Assembly (NCBI GenBank): GCA_033060915.1
Contig: CM065387.1
Coordinates: 44,037,501 to 44,101,500 of the forward strand
DNA from: Euryodendron excelsum
Lineage: Eukaryota; Streptophyta; Magnoliopsida; Ericales; Pentaphylacaceae
Direction of reading: 5' to 3'
Length of the DNA: 64,000 nucleotides
Part shown: positions 1 through 16,477 of the stretch, in pieces
Layout: every line of letters begins with the position of its first letter
Position numbering within the stretch: the first letter of the stretch is position 1
The notes under the pieces: model-generated
The model's input: only the letters and a program-made list of their open reading frames with translations
Database searches by the model: none
Told to the model about the DNA's origin: nothing
Position numbers and translations under genes: made by a program

Positions 1-1260
1 TTTATAAAAATTAAATTATCATTTTTATACACTAATAATATTTGATCACACTGAATTATAATAGTTCATATAGTCTTAAAATAAAATATTAAAAAAATAA
101 AAAAACCATAACTTACAATGAGAAACTAAGTTTTATTGTGACATTCTAAAGAAATTCTTTTACCTGAAAATCTTGTTAAGGGACTACGTTAATGTATATG
201 TTACACATTTTAGATAATTTATTTATTAAATACATTTAATAGAGAAAATATATCTACTTAAAGCAAGAATTCAAAATTTTAAGTTAAGAAAATTTGATTT
301 ACCTAGATTACTCAAGTTTTAGTCAATATTTACTAATAATGAATAGAAGGTAAACTAAGGTTAGACCAATACTATTATGAGATATGTAATGTTCTTGTTT
401 AAAATTTTTTAGAAATTCAACCAACAATCAATTGCCACAATATATAATATAGATAGTTTTGTTGTTCTTGAAAAAAAGATCAAAAGAGATTTGAATAACA
501 AATTCCACAATTTTGAATCAAACACAGGACTTTCTAAAATTATAAGAGAAGAGCTTAAGGAAATGTAAGTATTAGAATTCTAATACTCTGAATTTTATGT
601 AAAACTTTCCAAAATAAGATTAGATTTTACTAAAATTTATTAATCGTAAAAAAATAAAAGTTTATATATTTTAAGGCTAAACCTATACTATTAAGGCACA
701 TGTGATCTTAGTAATTTAAAATTTTAAAAAACTAAAAAACATTATAGTGGGTTTTTCAATATTAAAGACTCGACAAAGTATTGCTATAAATAGATAATTA
801 TAAATGCATATTATGTTAGTCTAAATCACATAATAATATGTCAAAACTTATTATTAAAGTAATAAGTGTTATGTCAATATTACTAAAAATATAATTTTTA
901 AAAATTTAAGGGAATGACTTTAGGAAATATATAGTTTCAATTTTGAAAGAAATGTAAGATTTTAGAAAAGTATGATAAAAATTATATATTTTACCAATCA
1001 AATTGTAACAATATTATTTAAACATTATCAAAAATGTAATTTTCAAAAATTTTAAGGGAGTGATTTAGGAAAAGTATAATAGGAATTGAAGGTTTCATCT
1101 ATATACTACCTATAATTCTATTAGGAAGATTTTTTAGGCTAACCAATAAAATTGCAACATGTGCTTTTTAATATTACAAAAATTAAAAAAAATTTAAAAT
1201 TTGGATTAGGAGGTTAATGCTCAAAGACCTCCTAACTTTTTGTTATAATATATAGTATAG
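1..1260. repeat. AT-rich repeat unit, copy A
   Basis: This stretch has no gene. It resembles 2815-4050 and, in its second part, 4060-4930. The clearest shared block lies at about 826-885, 3665-3724 and 4523-4575 and contains ATAATATGTCAAAACTTATT. Another landmark is the 'caatactattatgagatat' block near 367, 3215 and 4070. The copies are diverged by many substitutions and small indels. No terminal repeats or coding capacity were seen, so the element class is unknown. Confidence 0.7.
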
Positions 1261-1379
1261 ATGAACTATATTGTTTGAAAGGACCATTTTCGGAAAAGAA
1301 ACAACCGCTGAACAAAACTTGTTCCTTTCCGTGGAATGGCTCTGGTTACATTTGTAGTAATTATAGGTGTAACATGCAT

Positions 1380-2707
1380 TGATCACTTATAAATAATGTG
1401 ATTGAAATCCATTAGTGTGCTGTTGTGATGCAGTAATAACTCGGTAAGTCGAGATCGAATCCACAGGGAACGGTTAACAAACCATGCAAAATTGGAGCTA
1501 AAAATTCACCCATGGTAAAAGATTAGATACCGACTAAGCCGTGCTAAGTATCATAGTATTGCAATGGCTTTAGTTGGAACATAAGCCAATCTGTTTGAAT
1601 TTGACCAAGAATTGTACCGCTGAGATCTGAACAGTTAGTGCAGAAAAAATAGTAACCAAAAGAAAAAATGTTTTGTTTTGGAAGGTTTGATGATTATGGA
1701 ACTAGAGTTTAAATAAAATTTAATAAAAAGGTCTTGAATCCAATTGATTCGATTACTTGATTCATCCAAAATTTCAAATGGAGGTTTATAACTCAAATCA
1801 TTGGTTTCGTCTTAAGCCTTTGATTTAGAAGATTTAGCTTTTAGGAAAGAAAAATTATAATAATTAAATCTAGAATAATAAAATTAAAGCCATAAATTCA
1901 TATTATTAATTTGTGCAATAACTATACCAAAGTAGGATTTGTGTATAGAAATTACCAAACTTAATCAAGAATTTAAGTTTTTTCAAAGATGTAGAATTTA
2001 ATTACTAAGAATTACAAGATTTTAAATATAAATAATGAAAACTCAATTACCTCCATTGATATTTCAAGATCCTCAGATGATCTTCACAATTGGCTCCAAG
2101 AATTAAACTAGCTACTCATACTATTAAAAAGACTTGGTTTGAAAAATAATTCTATTACTAATAATATAAAGTACAACAAACTACAAAATTGAAAATACAA
2201 ACAAACTAATCACTAAGAAGATTTTCTACACTAAAATTTTCTCTTTAAAATCTCTATCATTTGCTCTCGTCCAACTCCTCCCCCTGGCTTTCTCCCCTTC
2301 TTCTATTTATAGCCAACTTAATTTATTTTTATATGATTTTTTTCTTCTTCTTTTCTTTTTCTTTTCCTTCTTTCCTTGTCTTCTTCTTCTTTTTTCCCAG
2401 CCGCCCCCTTCTAGTCTTCCTTTTTTCTTCACCTGCACACACCATCATATATATATACATATCTATTACACCTATTACCACACACATATGTATAAATATA
2501 ATAAATATATTACATCAAATTAACACTCAAAAAAAATGTGTGTGTACACGCCGACTTTATTTTGCTAGGTTTTAACTTTAAATTTGCACACGACACAAAA
2601 ACGTAAAAGAAAATCAATTTTATATTCAAATAATAAATAATATATACATAATTGCTAATAATAGCTTACAATTAGGAACTCCAATTGTATGTTTTAGAGT
2701 ACAATCA
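1380..2707 (-). mobile_element. Solo LTR, Ty3/gypsy Tat/Athila type
   Basis: The segment is bounded by TGATCAC... and ...ACAATCA and flanked by a perfect 5-bp target duplication TGCAT (1375-1379 and 2708-2712). Read on the minus strand it starts TGATTGTACTCT and near its end carries a 'cgatctcgacttaccgag' style motif (plus strand 1438-1470) seen in plant Tat/Athila LTRs. The related flank at 13790-13815 has no insertion here and acts as an empty site. No internal element sequence is present, so this is a solo LTR left by LTR-LTR recombination. Open frames inside it, such as the pyrimidine-rich stretch at 2261-2575, are low complexity and not genes. Confidence 0.85.
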
Positions 2708-2809
2708 TGCATGTCACATTTGTGGATCAAATCCTTTGTTTATTTTTAAGGTGATACTAACAGTGAATTCGTACTATGCATGGAGTGAAAATAATATATC
2801 CTAAATGCA

Positions 2810-4050
2810 AAAATTTTATAAAAATAAATTATCAACTTATAAGATTATACAAAATTATAATAATATAATATAGTCTTAAAATAAGAAATCAAAAGTTGGT
2901 TGTAATAAACAAAAAAAAACTGAACTTGTAATAACAAACTAAGTTTATTGTGAACATTCTAAAATATTATTTTTTCACCCTAAAATCTTGCTAAGGGCCA
3001 ATAGCGATCAAATGTATATGTTACACATGTTAGATAATTTCATTTAATAAGTATATTTATAATGCATATATATCTACTTAAAAATAAAAATTAACTAACG
3101 AATAATTAAAAATTTTAAGTTTGGGAGATTTGATTTACTTAGATTACTTCAATTTCATTAAACATGTTCTAATTATAAATAGAGGGTAAATTTTTTTAAA
3201 AATATTTTATGCTTAGATCAATACTGTTATGAGATATATATACTATTTAAAAATTTAAAAAAGCTCACCCAATAATTAATTGCTATAATATATATTACAG
3301 ATAAATTCGTCCTACTAAAAAAACTAAAGGGATTTGAATGGAAAATTTTTAGAGTTTTGAACTAAATGAAGGGCTTCTGAAATTATAAAGGAAGAGCCTA
3401 TGAAAATTTAAAAATAAAAATACTAATATTTTGAATTTTATGTAAAACTTTTCAAAATAAGATGAGATTTTAGTAGACATTTATTAATCACGAGAAAAGT
3501 AAAATTTTCTTTGTTTTATGGTTAAACCTACACTATTATAACAGATTTAGTATTAGTAATTTAAAATTTAAAAAACTAAGAAAATCATTTTAGGTCTTTC
3601 AACATTAAAGACCCAACAACGTATTGTTATAAATAGATAGCTATAAATATACATTATATTAGTTTGCATAACATAATAATATGTCAAAACTTATTATTAA
3701 AGTAATAAGTGTTATGTCAATATTACCAAATATTTGAATTTTCATAAATTTAAGGAAGTGACTTTAGGAAATATCTAATAATTTGAATTTTGAAATAAAT
3801 ATAAGATTATAGGAAAGTAATAAATTATATTTGTTAACCAATCAAATTGTAACAATGTTATTCTAATATACCAAAACTTTAATTTCTAAAAATTTTAAGA
3901 GAGTGACTTGAGAAAATATATCATAGGAATTAAAGGTTCATCTATATACTATATATAATTCTATCAGTGAGAGGTTATTGCTAACCAATCAAATTGAAAC
4001 ATGTGTTATTTTAATATTACAAAAAATAAAAATTTTGTGAAAAATTGGAT
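2810..4050. repeat. AT-rich repeat unit, copy B
   Basis: Second copy of the repeat at 1-1260. It starts at TTTATAAAAATAAATTATC (compare position 1). It is followed directly by a further partial copy, giving a tandem period of about 0.85 kb (3215 to 4070). No open frame of interest. Confidence 0.7.
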
Positions 4051-4059
4051 TGGGATTTT

Positions 4060-4930
4060 ATGCTTAGATTAATACAATTATGAAATTTATAAGATGTTTA
4101 TTTAAAAAATTTAAAAAGTTCACTTAACAACCAATTGCTATAATATGTATAATGGATAGATTTGTCCTTCTAAAAAAAACTAAAGGGATTTGAATAGAAA
4201 ATTTCATTGTTTTGAATTAAATGAAGAACTTTCTAAATTATAAAGGAAGAGCATACGCAAATTTAAAAATAAGAATATTAATATTTTTAATTTTATGTAG
4301 AACTTTCCAAAATAAGATGAGATTTTAGTAAAGATTTATTAGTCATGAAAAAATAAAATTTTCCTATATTTTATGGTTAAACCTATACTATTATAACAGG
4401 CTTAGTATTAGTAATTTAAAATTTTAAAAACTAAGAAAATTATTTTAGGTCTTTCAACATTAAAGACTCAACAACGTATTGCTATAAATAAGTAGGTATA
4501 AATGCACATTATGTTAGTCTACATAATAATATGTCAAAATTTATTATTAAAGTAATAACTGTTATGTCAATATTACCAAATATTTGAGAGCGACTTTAGA
4601 AAATATCTAATAATTTAAATTTTGAAATAAATGTAAGATTTCAGGAAAGTAATAAAATTATATTTGTTAACCAACCAAATTGTAACAATGTTATTCTAAT
4701 ATGACGAAAAATATAGTTTCTAGAAATTTTAAGAGAGTCACTTTAAAAATAGGAATTAAAGGTCAATTTATATACTATATATAATTTTATTAGTGAGAGG
4801 TTTTAACTAACCAATCAAATTGCAACATGTGTTATTTTAATATTATAAAAAATAAAAATTCTCTAAAATTGGGTTGGGGTTATACATGAAGAGTAAAGAT
4901 CTCATAACATTCTGCCATAATATATAGTAT
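4060..4930. repeat. AT-rich repeat unit, copy C (partial)
   Basis: Third copy, lacking the first ~400 bases of copies A and B. It ends at 'cataatatatagtata', matching the end of copy A near 1240-1260. Non-coding. Confidence 0.65.
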
Positions 4931-5130
4931 AAATAGATGATGAATTTCATATAGACTCTTATAGTTTCATATATTGGCAAGTAGACCTCATTCGTTTAAA
5001 AAAATAAGCGCGTAGGGGATTTTCTATATTGGCAATTACACCCCTTGCCATTAGCTGCATATGCCATATTGTGTCAATTGATTATGTTGACAAGTGAAAT
5101 AGCAAATATGCCCTGCAACAGCAAGAAACT

Positions 5131-6424
5131 TTTAAAGAAACTATTGGGCACATGCTCTAATGACTAATTTTTTGACAAGGAATTTCACCTAAAAATCCGT
5201 ATTGTGTGATTGATATGATTGTTTACAATTTTAACACTGGCTTCATGAAGTGGAGATTACTTAATGAAATGACGATCTCCAATGGATGGAGAGGATATGG
5301 GACCCAAGTGGTATTAGAGTCAAATATGAAAAGCCCAATAGATCAAATGCACTGGTAAAACATTTCTTCTCTTTTCTCTTAGACTAAGCTCCGAGTAATA
5401 TCGTATGTAGAAAATTAATTAGCTGATAATTTTTAGGACAAGGATTTCTTGGACAATGCCTGTTACCATGTGTATGTGGCTTAACATTAAGTTGTCACGT
5501 ATTAAAATTACTTCAATGATGTCACTAATCTCTTCTTAGAAGTTAGTTACCATTCATGAGATCGTATATTGTAACAGATACTCAAATAAAAAATTTAAAC
5601 ATTAATACATAGCTAAATAATATATGATCATATATATAAGGCATGAGGAATTTTTTCAACCCAGGTTAAAGGAAATTCTGATCCTTTTTATGTGTGGTCT
5701 CATTTTAATACGTTTTCTTTCAGGCCCACAGGTACCTACTGGTGTGCAATTTTCTATAGCTACAAGTATGGAATTTTGTTGAATATCTTAACTTATACGT
5801 TTGACATTACATATGATTTTGGGTGATAATGTTTTGCAAGATAACACACGTAATGAATTATATACCACATAGGTCGGTCAGACTCGGCCTATAATAAATG
5901 TATAAAAAATTCTATTCTTCCAAAATATTTATCCAAAAAACTTTATCATAATGATGTGGTAATGACATTTTTTAACTAACAGTTATCATAAAAAGTACTA
6001 CGTTTTAAAGTAAATGATTCGCATTCAAGCACATTATTTGGGTGATAAACTTTGTGTAAATAAATTTTCTAGTTGTATAGCATTACTCTAAATGTGTACT
6101 GAGTATAAAAAAGACAAAAACCTAAAGATGGAGCGTTCAAAGAAACCTACAGGCATTCATGAAGACCAGGCCACTAGGTCCTTTCAATTTCCAAACATGC
6201 CAAACCTAAGCTTTGGCTTCTCTCTTGCTTACTGAAAAAACAAAGAATGGTAGAAAAGAATAGTGCTATGCAACTAGAAAATTGAAGCCATTGTTAACTA
6301 TGTCACTCAATTTGGCATAGTATTCATCGAATGTCTAATTATTTTCTGTTCAGTGTGTTTCAAATATGGTAGTTAACCATCGAGGTTTCGACAATTTAAC
6401 ACTAGGGGTGCTCTCATAGGTTAT
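5131..6424. other. AT-rich intergenic, no gene seen
   Basis: I see no coding region, RNA gene or clear transposon ends here. Stop codons are frequent in all frames. The right part may hold truncated remains of the copia element that becomes recognisable at 6425. Confidence 0.5.
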
Positions 6425-6682
6425 TTATAAGATATCACAGGCTTCTTTAATGTTCTCACAATTGGATACTTGACAAAATTCTTCAAGAGTGAAAGCACTG
6501 TAGATAGTGTCAAGTGCTTTGCTATTCCAATTGGAATTAGCAAAATCAGTGGCATCCCACTGGTCATAAGTTTTAGAAGTCACAGTACCTATAGTGGTGG
6601 TAGAGGTGCTATAACCATGAATAACTGACAACCAAGCTCGTTCATCAATGAACTTGATAAAAACTTCCTTGGACAAATCCAT
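6425..6682 (-). pseudogene. Ty1/copia gag N-terminal fragment
   Basis: Minus-strand frame of 85 residues resembling the start of copia gag (UBN2 family). It contains ERAWLSVIHGYSTSTTT, KTYDQWDATDFANSNWNSKA, a 'LDTIYSAFTLEEF' block and 'NIKEACDIL', which corresponds to the usual 'TAKEAWDIL' motif. Gag forms the capsid-like particle of the element. The frame is cut at 'DIL' by TAA, where an intact gag continues for several hundred residues. It lies immediately downstream (minus strand) of a primer-binding-site-like sequence and an LTR, the normal order for a copia 5' end. It is a truncated relic. Family resemblance is from memory of SIRE-like elements. Confidence 0.7.
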
Positions 6683-6728
6683 GAAATTTAAATTTTAGAA
6701 TCACATTCGACAATGACTCAGAGTGACC

Positions 6729-6743
6729 TACTATGACACCAAT
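6729..6743 (-). other. Degenerate primer-binding site
   Basis: On the minus strand this reads AATTGGTGTCATAGT, close to the copia PBS TGGTATCAGAG (complementary to initiator tRNA-Met) with substitutions. It abuts the LTR edge at 6744. Confidence 0.5.
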
Positions 6744-7692
6744 TGAAAATTCCTTTATCCTCGATTACTAACCTTGAGGATGTGTAATGAATATTATGAA
6801 CTATAAGACTAGTTCTCTTAACCTATCATTTATATACATTCATCACAAAGCATTAATGAACAAGCGATAAAGGAAAGAGAGATAAAAATTTTGATGGAAA
6901 CCTAGCTCAAGAAAAAATCACGTCTCGTAAGTCATGCATTATTAATCAGCAGTTTACACAAAACAAACTTACAAACATAACATTGAAACTCCATGAATGT
7001 CGTTCAAATCCCCACGAACTCTAGTTAAAGTTTTCTTGCTCAATTTCTTAAGTTTTTGTTCTCTTAGCCTTTGATTCTAACACTGAATCATTACAATGCT
7101 CTTCTTCATCCTTGGAATCTACCTATATGATCTCTATGATTTATTCTTCAATCAAGTAACAATAGTCTGGATGATCTAAATGCTCAAAGATTCATAATCT
7201 AGTTCCTCACCATTCATTGTATATTTTTTCTGCTTATATGCTTGAATATCTTACGTATTTATCTCTCTATGCGTATCTCTTTTTTCTATATGTTTGACCT
7301 TCAGAGATATATTCAATTTGTACAGTTACAATATTTTCTATAGTTTCTCTCTGCTCCTGAAGTATAGGCCTAAACATCCTTTCCATTGGATGAATAATGC
7401 CTGCCTTGGAGTCTTTAGATATGCAATAGATTTACCAATTCAGGACTCTTGCTCGAACTAATCCTATCGCAATGGTTAGAGCCATTGTAGGTAGGCTCGA
7501 GCCATCATGGCTAGAGCTATCGTCGAGCCATCCATCAAACCATCATCTCCAAATCAACGGCTAGAGCCATCGTCTGCATGGCTAGAGTCATCACTTATTG
7601 ACCAAAAATCATATTGTTCTAAACTTAAACTTTTATAGGGAATAAGATAATTACATCAGTTTTGAAGCATAAATCATCATCTAAACCTTACA
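6744..7692 (-). mobile_element. 5' LTR of truncated copia element
   Basis: On the plus strand it begins TGAAAATTCC and appears to end at CTTACA, the same terminal pattern as the LTRs at 14304 and 19111 (TGAAATTT...CTTACA). The body around 6880-6930 has a 'gaaaacctagctcaag'-like block comparable to theirs. A short degenerate repeat with core GGCTAGAGCCATCG recurs at 7470-7600. The other end of the element is missing. The outer boundary at 7692 is by analogy, so it is approximate. Confidence 0.55.
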
Positions 7693-8341
7693 TAATTGAA
7701 TTATGAAATAGTTTGCCCCCAGTGGGTCTCCATGATCACCAGCCGTTAGATTGCTATATTTAAGGGTAGAGCCGAAAGTGCATCCAATCAAAATTAGGAT
7801 GCTAAAAAAATTTCAAAAAATGGTGGTTTAGTCATTTTAATTTTTTACAAGATAGTGTTTAGATATTTCTCAAGTTCGTGCAAGATTATCATCCACATAA
7901 ACTAAATAAAATTTTAATTTTGGATGAATAATAACTGGCCACATAATGCTCAAGTATGCTCTATTGGAATATATTATGTGAAAAGATTTATTTTGCTAAG
8001 AGTACCTTCAGCTTTCCTCACTTTTGGGATGTGCATGTCAAAATTTATATTCTTTAATTAAATTTGTTTAAAACGTAGGGGTAAACCTGTTTGGCTAATT
8101 ATGTAGTTAGGCTAATAATAATATATTTTGGATAAATATTTGTAAATAAATTTGACATGGTACACTGAAATGCATTAGTATCTGTATGTATTGCATTGAT
8201 AGTAAAAACAGTATGCTGGTCGATATTAGGATTGATACTAGGGTTTTGGATTAGGTGATTAGAGTAAAAGAAACATAATTCTCTCATTCTGACAAATATT
8301 CAATATTATGGCATTATCAATCATTGTCACTGAAATTTTAA
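7693..8341. other. Intergenic, nothing recognised
   Basis: AT-rich sequence without a supportable gene. A minus-strand frame at 8099-8287 has no family resemblance and no start context to support it. Confidence 0.5.
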
Positions 8342-8499
8342 CATTTCGTTTGGAACCTAAATTTTCGGTAGAAAAGTTAAAGGAAAAGGAAAAGGTGAGT
8401 AAAAAATAGAAAATAATTTTATTTTATTTTGTTCTCTTTTCCTTCACCTTTTCATTTTTCTTTACTTTTTCTATAAAAAATTTAGGTTCCAAACGGAGC
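8342..8499. mobile_element. MITE with ~60-bp inverted repeats
   Basis: The two halves are nearly perfect inverted copies. The left has CGTTTGGAACCTAAATTTT followed by a purine-rich run, and the right has the complementary pyrimidine-rich run followed by AAATTTAGGTTCCAAACGG. The ~158-bp unit is flanked on both sides by TTAA (8338-8341 and 8500-8503). It has no coding capacity and would fold into a long hairpin. The superfamily is uncertain. Confidence 0.7.
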
Positions 8500-8503
8500 T
8501 TAA

Positions 8504-9620
8504 GACATAGTGTAGTAGACCTCGAAGCTAAAAATATACAACAACGGTAGTAGCATCTAGAATTCAGGTTGCTATCTTTCTATTGGATTTTTTCCCCTTT
8601 CCTTAATCCCTAATCCACCTAATCAGTGTTGAATAATTTAAAGGGGAAAATTGAGGAGAAATAGGAAGAAATTGGAGTCCCTTAAAAGCCAAGAATTTTG
8701 TAATGTCGTCACGATGAGCATTTAAAAAGATTTTTATGAGAACGGTCTTATGGAACCTTTGAAAAAACCTCTTGTGATGAAAAGTCTCTTTAACTTGTGA
8801 CTATACGCATCTGTAACACACACTATGATCCTTTTCATTCGATTCATGAAACGCCAATAAGTTTTGTTAGGAAAAATAGTTTACATGGCAATCATTTTAC
8901 CTTAACCCGTTGCTTTGGTAGTCGACAGAAAGTAAAATAAACAAAAAGAAACGAAAAGAAAAATGGAGAGAACTCTTTGCTTTTATTTAATTGGACTAAA
9001 ATTAAATGACAAAAAAATGAGTAGATATTACTCAAAAATTTTATTTTGTTTGGTTTAATTATTTATAAAAAAAATGAACACACATAACTATTTTAATTTC
9101 CTTTTCATTTTGTTTCCATCAACAAATCTTAAATTCAAACATAGCGTAAAATTTACTATAGCTCCAAAAAGAACTAGCTTTTAATTTCCTCAAACGGTCA
9201 CAAACACAAGAATGAACACCAAAGAGACGAATGTTTTCCGGTTAACCTGAATTCGGGCTGTTCCTCAAACTAGTCCACCAATGAACTACATGAACTGAGC
9301 CATCCCATGACTGCAGTTCAATCCGCTAAGGATCAAAATTTCAGTTCGGAATGCTATTTCAAAAAGCACAGAAACAGAAACATGTATTAGACGTTTCAGA
9401 AGTATTTCAAAAATATTTAAGAAGTGACAAAGATCTTACTGAAATATTTTGAGAAGTTGAAAGCGGTAAGAAATATAAGATACTTTCAAGTACAAATCTT
9501 ATTGATTAAAACTTATAATATGGCCTCTAGTCAAATTCTTCATTTTCCAAGTTCCAAACCAACATCATCCCAGCAAGAAGCATAAAACCCCAGAAAATGC
9601 AGGCAGGGCATTTGATAACA
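8504..9620. other. 3' flank and probable 3' UTR of the reductase gene
   Basis: No gene. The part next to 9620 is downstream of the minus-strand reductase stop codon and probably includes its 3' UTR. I could not fix the polyadenylation site. Confidence 0.5.
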
Positions 9621-13430
<3,810 letters not shown>

Positions 13431-13639
13431 GGGGGAGAAAGGTTCAATTATGATTGAGGGGCTGTGGTGGGAAAGAGACGCTGAGAGCGAGTTGATCGGG
13501 CCCAACACAACCGATTGTTTCTATCGTTAGATAGAGACGAGAGAGAAAAGTTAAAGACATTGTTTCCCCACTCTCTTGGAGCTTAGCTAAGCGGATGAAG
13601 TCTCTTGTACGGGTCATTGGGTACCATATGGCTGCTCCA

Positions 13640-14010
13640 ATAAAAAAAAAAAAAACCTAAACAAAACTTGTTTCTTCCTGTGGAATGGCTCTGGTAGCAT
13701 GAGGCGATTTTCACGAGACTGCGTTACATTAGTACTTATGGGTTAAATTTGTGATAACTACCGCTCATATATATATATATAGTAATAATAGGTCACATTT
13801 GTAGTAATTGTATATTACATTTGTGGATCAAATAATTTGTTTATTCCTATAGTTTCATATATTGGCAAGTAGACTTCATTGATTTAAAAAAATAAGCAGT
13901 TAGGGGGTTTTCTAATCCGGCAAATACACCCCCCGCCGTTAGCTCCATATGGCATATTGCGTCAATTGACTATGTTGATAAGTGAAATAGCTAATGTAGG
14001 CCCGTCAACA
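13640..14010. other. Duplicated gene-flank segment (uninterrupted copy)
   Basis: Matches, in order, three blocks of 1267-5130: CTGTGGAATGGCTCTGG, CACATTTGTGGATCAAAT and TTTCATATATTGGCAAGTAG through GTGAAATAGC. It is preceded by an A-rich stretch (13641-13655) and ends where copia coding sequence begins, about 14008. It contains no gene. It serves as an empty-site comparison for the solo LTR at 1380-2707 and for the AT-rich repeats B/C. Confidence 0.65.
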
Positions 14011-14303
14011 ATATCGTAGCCCTTCTCATAACAATATCATAGCCCTTCTCTAAAAGTTGACACAAACTCAAAATAGTATTTTCATCTTCGGAATATAACA
14101 TACAACGGAAATAAAATCATGATTTATTTTTTTGAATTTAAGTAGAATTTTATGTTTTCATTTCACTGGAATTTTGGAGGAGTTACCAAATGTAACTTGA
14201 CCTTGCATCGCTTCATCAAGTTCAAAAACATATGCTTCTTGTAACATGTGGTTGCTTGCCTTAGTATCAAGAAATCAGACATTGTTTTGATCTTCATTGG
14301 ACC
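14008..14303 (-). pseudogene. Copia pol fragment: protease and start of integrase region (element I, left part)
   Basis: Minus-strand reading gives FLDTKASNHM, matching the copia aspartic protease active site (usual DTGASNHM), followed by FGNSSKIPV and then 'FISVVCYIPKMK'-type and 'LLEKGYDI' blocks typical of the protease-integrase linker. A TGG codon before FLD is now TGA, and the active-site Gly is Lys. A second copia element (14304-20109) is inserted just upstream in reading order. The remainder of this pol continues at 20110. Sequence stops being recognisable at about 14008, beside a 20-bp direct repeat (AACAATATC[G/A]TAGCCCTTCTC at 14011-14053), so integrase, RT and the 3' LTR are lost. 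Confidence 0.75.
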
Positions 14304-15334
14304 TGAAATTTTCAAACTACGTGGATTTACTCCGCTTGGAGGTGTGCTTGATTAAAATCAATTAACTAAGCTAGTCAATCACACTCTAATTAAAATTGCA
14401 TGCATGAAAAGTAAAGCAATTACACAATAGACACATGATTTTTGTTATGAAAACCTAAAATGGGAAAAAACCATGAGACCTAGTTCAACCCAAGTTTCAA
14501 GCACTAAAATCAATTAAACAGTTCATAAGGATAACTTACAATTGTACCAATTTGAAACTCATGAATCTAAGTTGATACGAAGTTGCTTGCATACACCACA
14601 ACTTACTATTTTCCCGTGCTTGGACCACGACAAACCCACGTCATGAATCGATGTCTTGAGGGACCACCAAGACAAGCTTTTTGAACCTTTGAAGATTTGG
14701 AGTTCTTCTTCTTTGCTAAGGAGGCACCACCAACTACTAGAGTTTCATAGGAGCTCTCAAAGATCTTTTATAATATGTTTTTTTGCTCTCTAAAAACTCT
14801 CCGACCCTTTTAGAAATTGACTTTTGATTCATATAGGAGTTTAGAGAGAATCCTAGGTGAATAGGAAGTTTCCATACAAATTTTCCAGTGGTGGCCGCGA
14901 CGAGTGGGAAGCTTCAAGGGAGCACCAACAGATGTCCCTTAAGAATTCTTCTCACCGACTGAGGACGTGGTGCCAAGGCAGCATGAAGGTAACACCACTT
15001 GTTGTCCATCCTTCGCGACAACTTCAAGGGAGCTTGAAGGCATTGTCACCCTCTGTTGCTTCATTAACTTCTTGAGGCAGCTTCAAGGGGGTGCCAAGGC
15101 AACTTCAGTCTTTGCTGTTCTTCCATCCACCTCACAGCAGCGCCATGATAGCTTCAAGGGAGCATCAACTTGTTGTGATGACTTTTTCATTCTTTGAAGC
15201 TTCTTCGGACATTCCAAACACTCCTTAGCATTTGTTTGAATTGTCATCCCTTTAACAACATAACCATCTAAGCATCTAAAGCTATTACAAGTTTTTAACT
15301 AACTGATTTAACCAATAAAAATTAGGATCTTACA
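14304..15334 (-). repeat. 3' LTR of element II
   Basis: 1031 bp and paired with 19111-20109. Both carry an imperfect repeated motif with core CTTCAAGGGAGC/GGGGGC in the segment 14910-15160 (partner 19690-19940). Frames across these repeats are not genes. Confidence 0.85.
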
Positions 15335-15348
15335 ATCTCCCTCTTTGG
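15335..15348 (-). other. Polypurine tract of element II
   Basis: On the minus strand this reads CCAAAGAGGGAGAT directly before TGTAAG of the 3' LTR. That matches the purine-rich plus-strand primer expected there and the usual copia 'AGGGGGAGAT' form. Confidence 0.75.
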
Positions 15349-16391
15349 TAAATCGGTGACAAAAACCAACTCCTAAAAAATAAAAACCAAACCCCCACAA
15401 ACCTAACTACCCTTGCAATTTCATCCCAATTCAATATACAACAAAAGTACTAGGGAAGGGTAGGATAGCTATCAACTGCACATATCAACAAACACATTAA
15501 AGTTCTTCCCCTTTTTGTCATGAGTTGACAAAGGGAGGTGTAAGTGGGGCAATATAAAGGGAGGAAGCATGATAATGAAACAATATAAGCAATTAATAAA
15601 CCATCATGCATTATAGCCATAGAAATATCCAAAAAAAATTAACATCCATCCAAAACATGACCAATATCCAAAGAGAATAATCATCCACAAACATAAACAA
15701 ATGCCAAGGAAACAGTCATCCAAAAATAGAGAATGCAACATCAAGATCAACTAGACAGGGATAAGAAGACATTAACCATGAAAATCAAGCATGAAGATCT
15801 TGAAGCATAGAGCCAAGCCGATTCAAAGAAAACTATATAAAAATATAAGAAATAAAATGAGAGCATCAAAGATATACAAAAAATTATGAGCTCAAGTCAA
15901 TTCAAACCAAGCCTGTTGAGATAATCTTGAATAAATGAGAGACTATTGATCAATCACTTCAAAACTAAAGTCTAGAGCTAATTTCCATGAAATGATAAAA
16001 GATTTATGCAACAGGGACATATCAGTGAGTGGTGTGAAGTGATGTTACTGACATGGGTTGACATACAAGTAGTTATCTCTTGGTCTAGTCTTATCTAAGG
16101 TCAAGAAACTCATTAAATAGCTAGAAAGAAGACTAGTAAGGATCCAATTGAAAAGCAAAGATTTGCAAGGCATAATCTCCCCCTCAAAAGCAACACCATT
16201 TTTTTTTTATATGGTGAAGATTGATTCTCAAAGACTAGAGACATGAGGTGGCTTTCACACTTTTGAAAATGGTAGCCCTCTCTACTGATTGATCCATAGG
16301 ATGCGTATTTTGATAGACCTTAGTAATAGCTTTCACACAAGATCAAAGGTAGCCCTTTTCAACATGAAGCATTGACACAAGGCCAATAAGC

Positions 16392-16477
<86 letters not shown>

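Larger units (their letters stand above)
1267..5130. other. Gene 3' flank segment, interrupted; paralogous to 13640-14010
   Basis: Three separate pieces here line up in order with the uninterrupted block 13640-14010. They are about 1300-1370 (CCGTGGAATGGCTCTGG, then GTAGTAATT), about 2713-2752 (CACATTTGTGGATCAAAT) and about 4958-5130 (TAGTTTCATATATTGGCAAG through GTGAAATAGC). The material between the pieces is a solo LTR (1380-2707) and the AT-rich repeats B and C. This is seen in the sequence. That the two loci are sister copies from one tandem duplication is inference. Confidence 0.65.

Noticed and set aside
2261..2575. 104-residue plus-strand open frame rich in Phe/Ser
   Set aside because: Pyrimidine-rich low-complexity DNA inside a solo LTR; no family resemblance.
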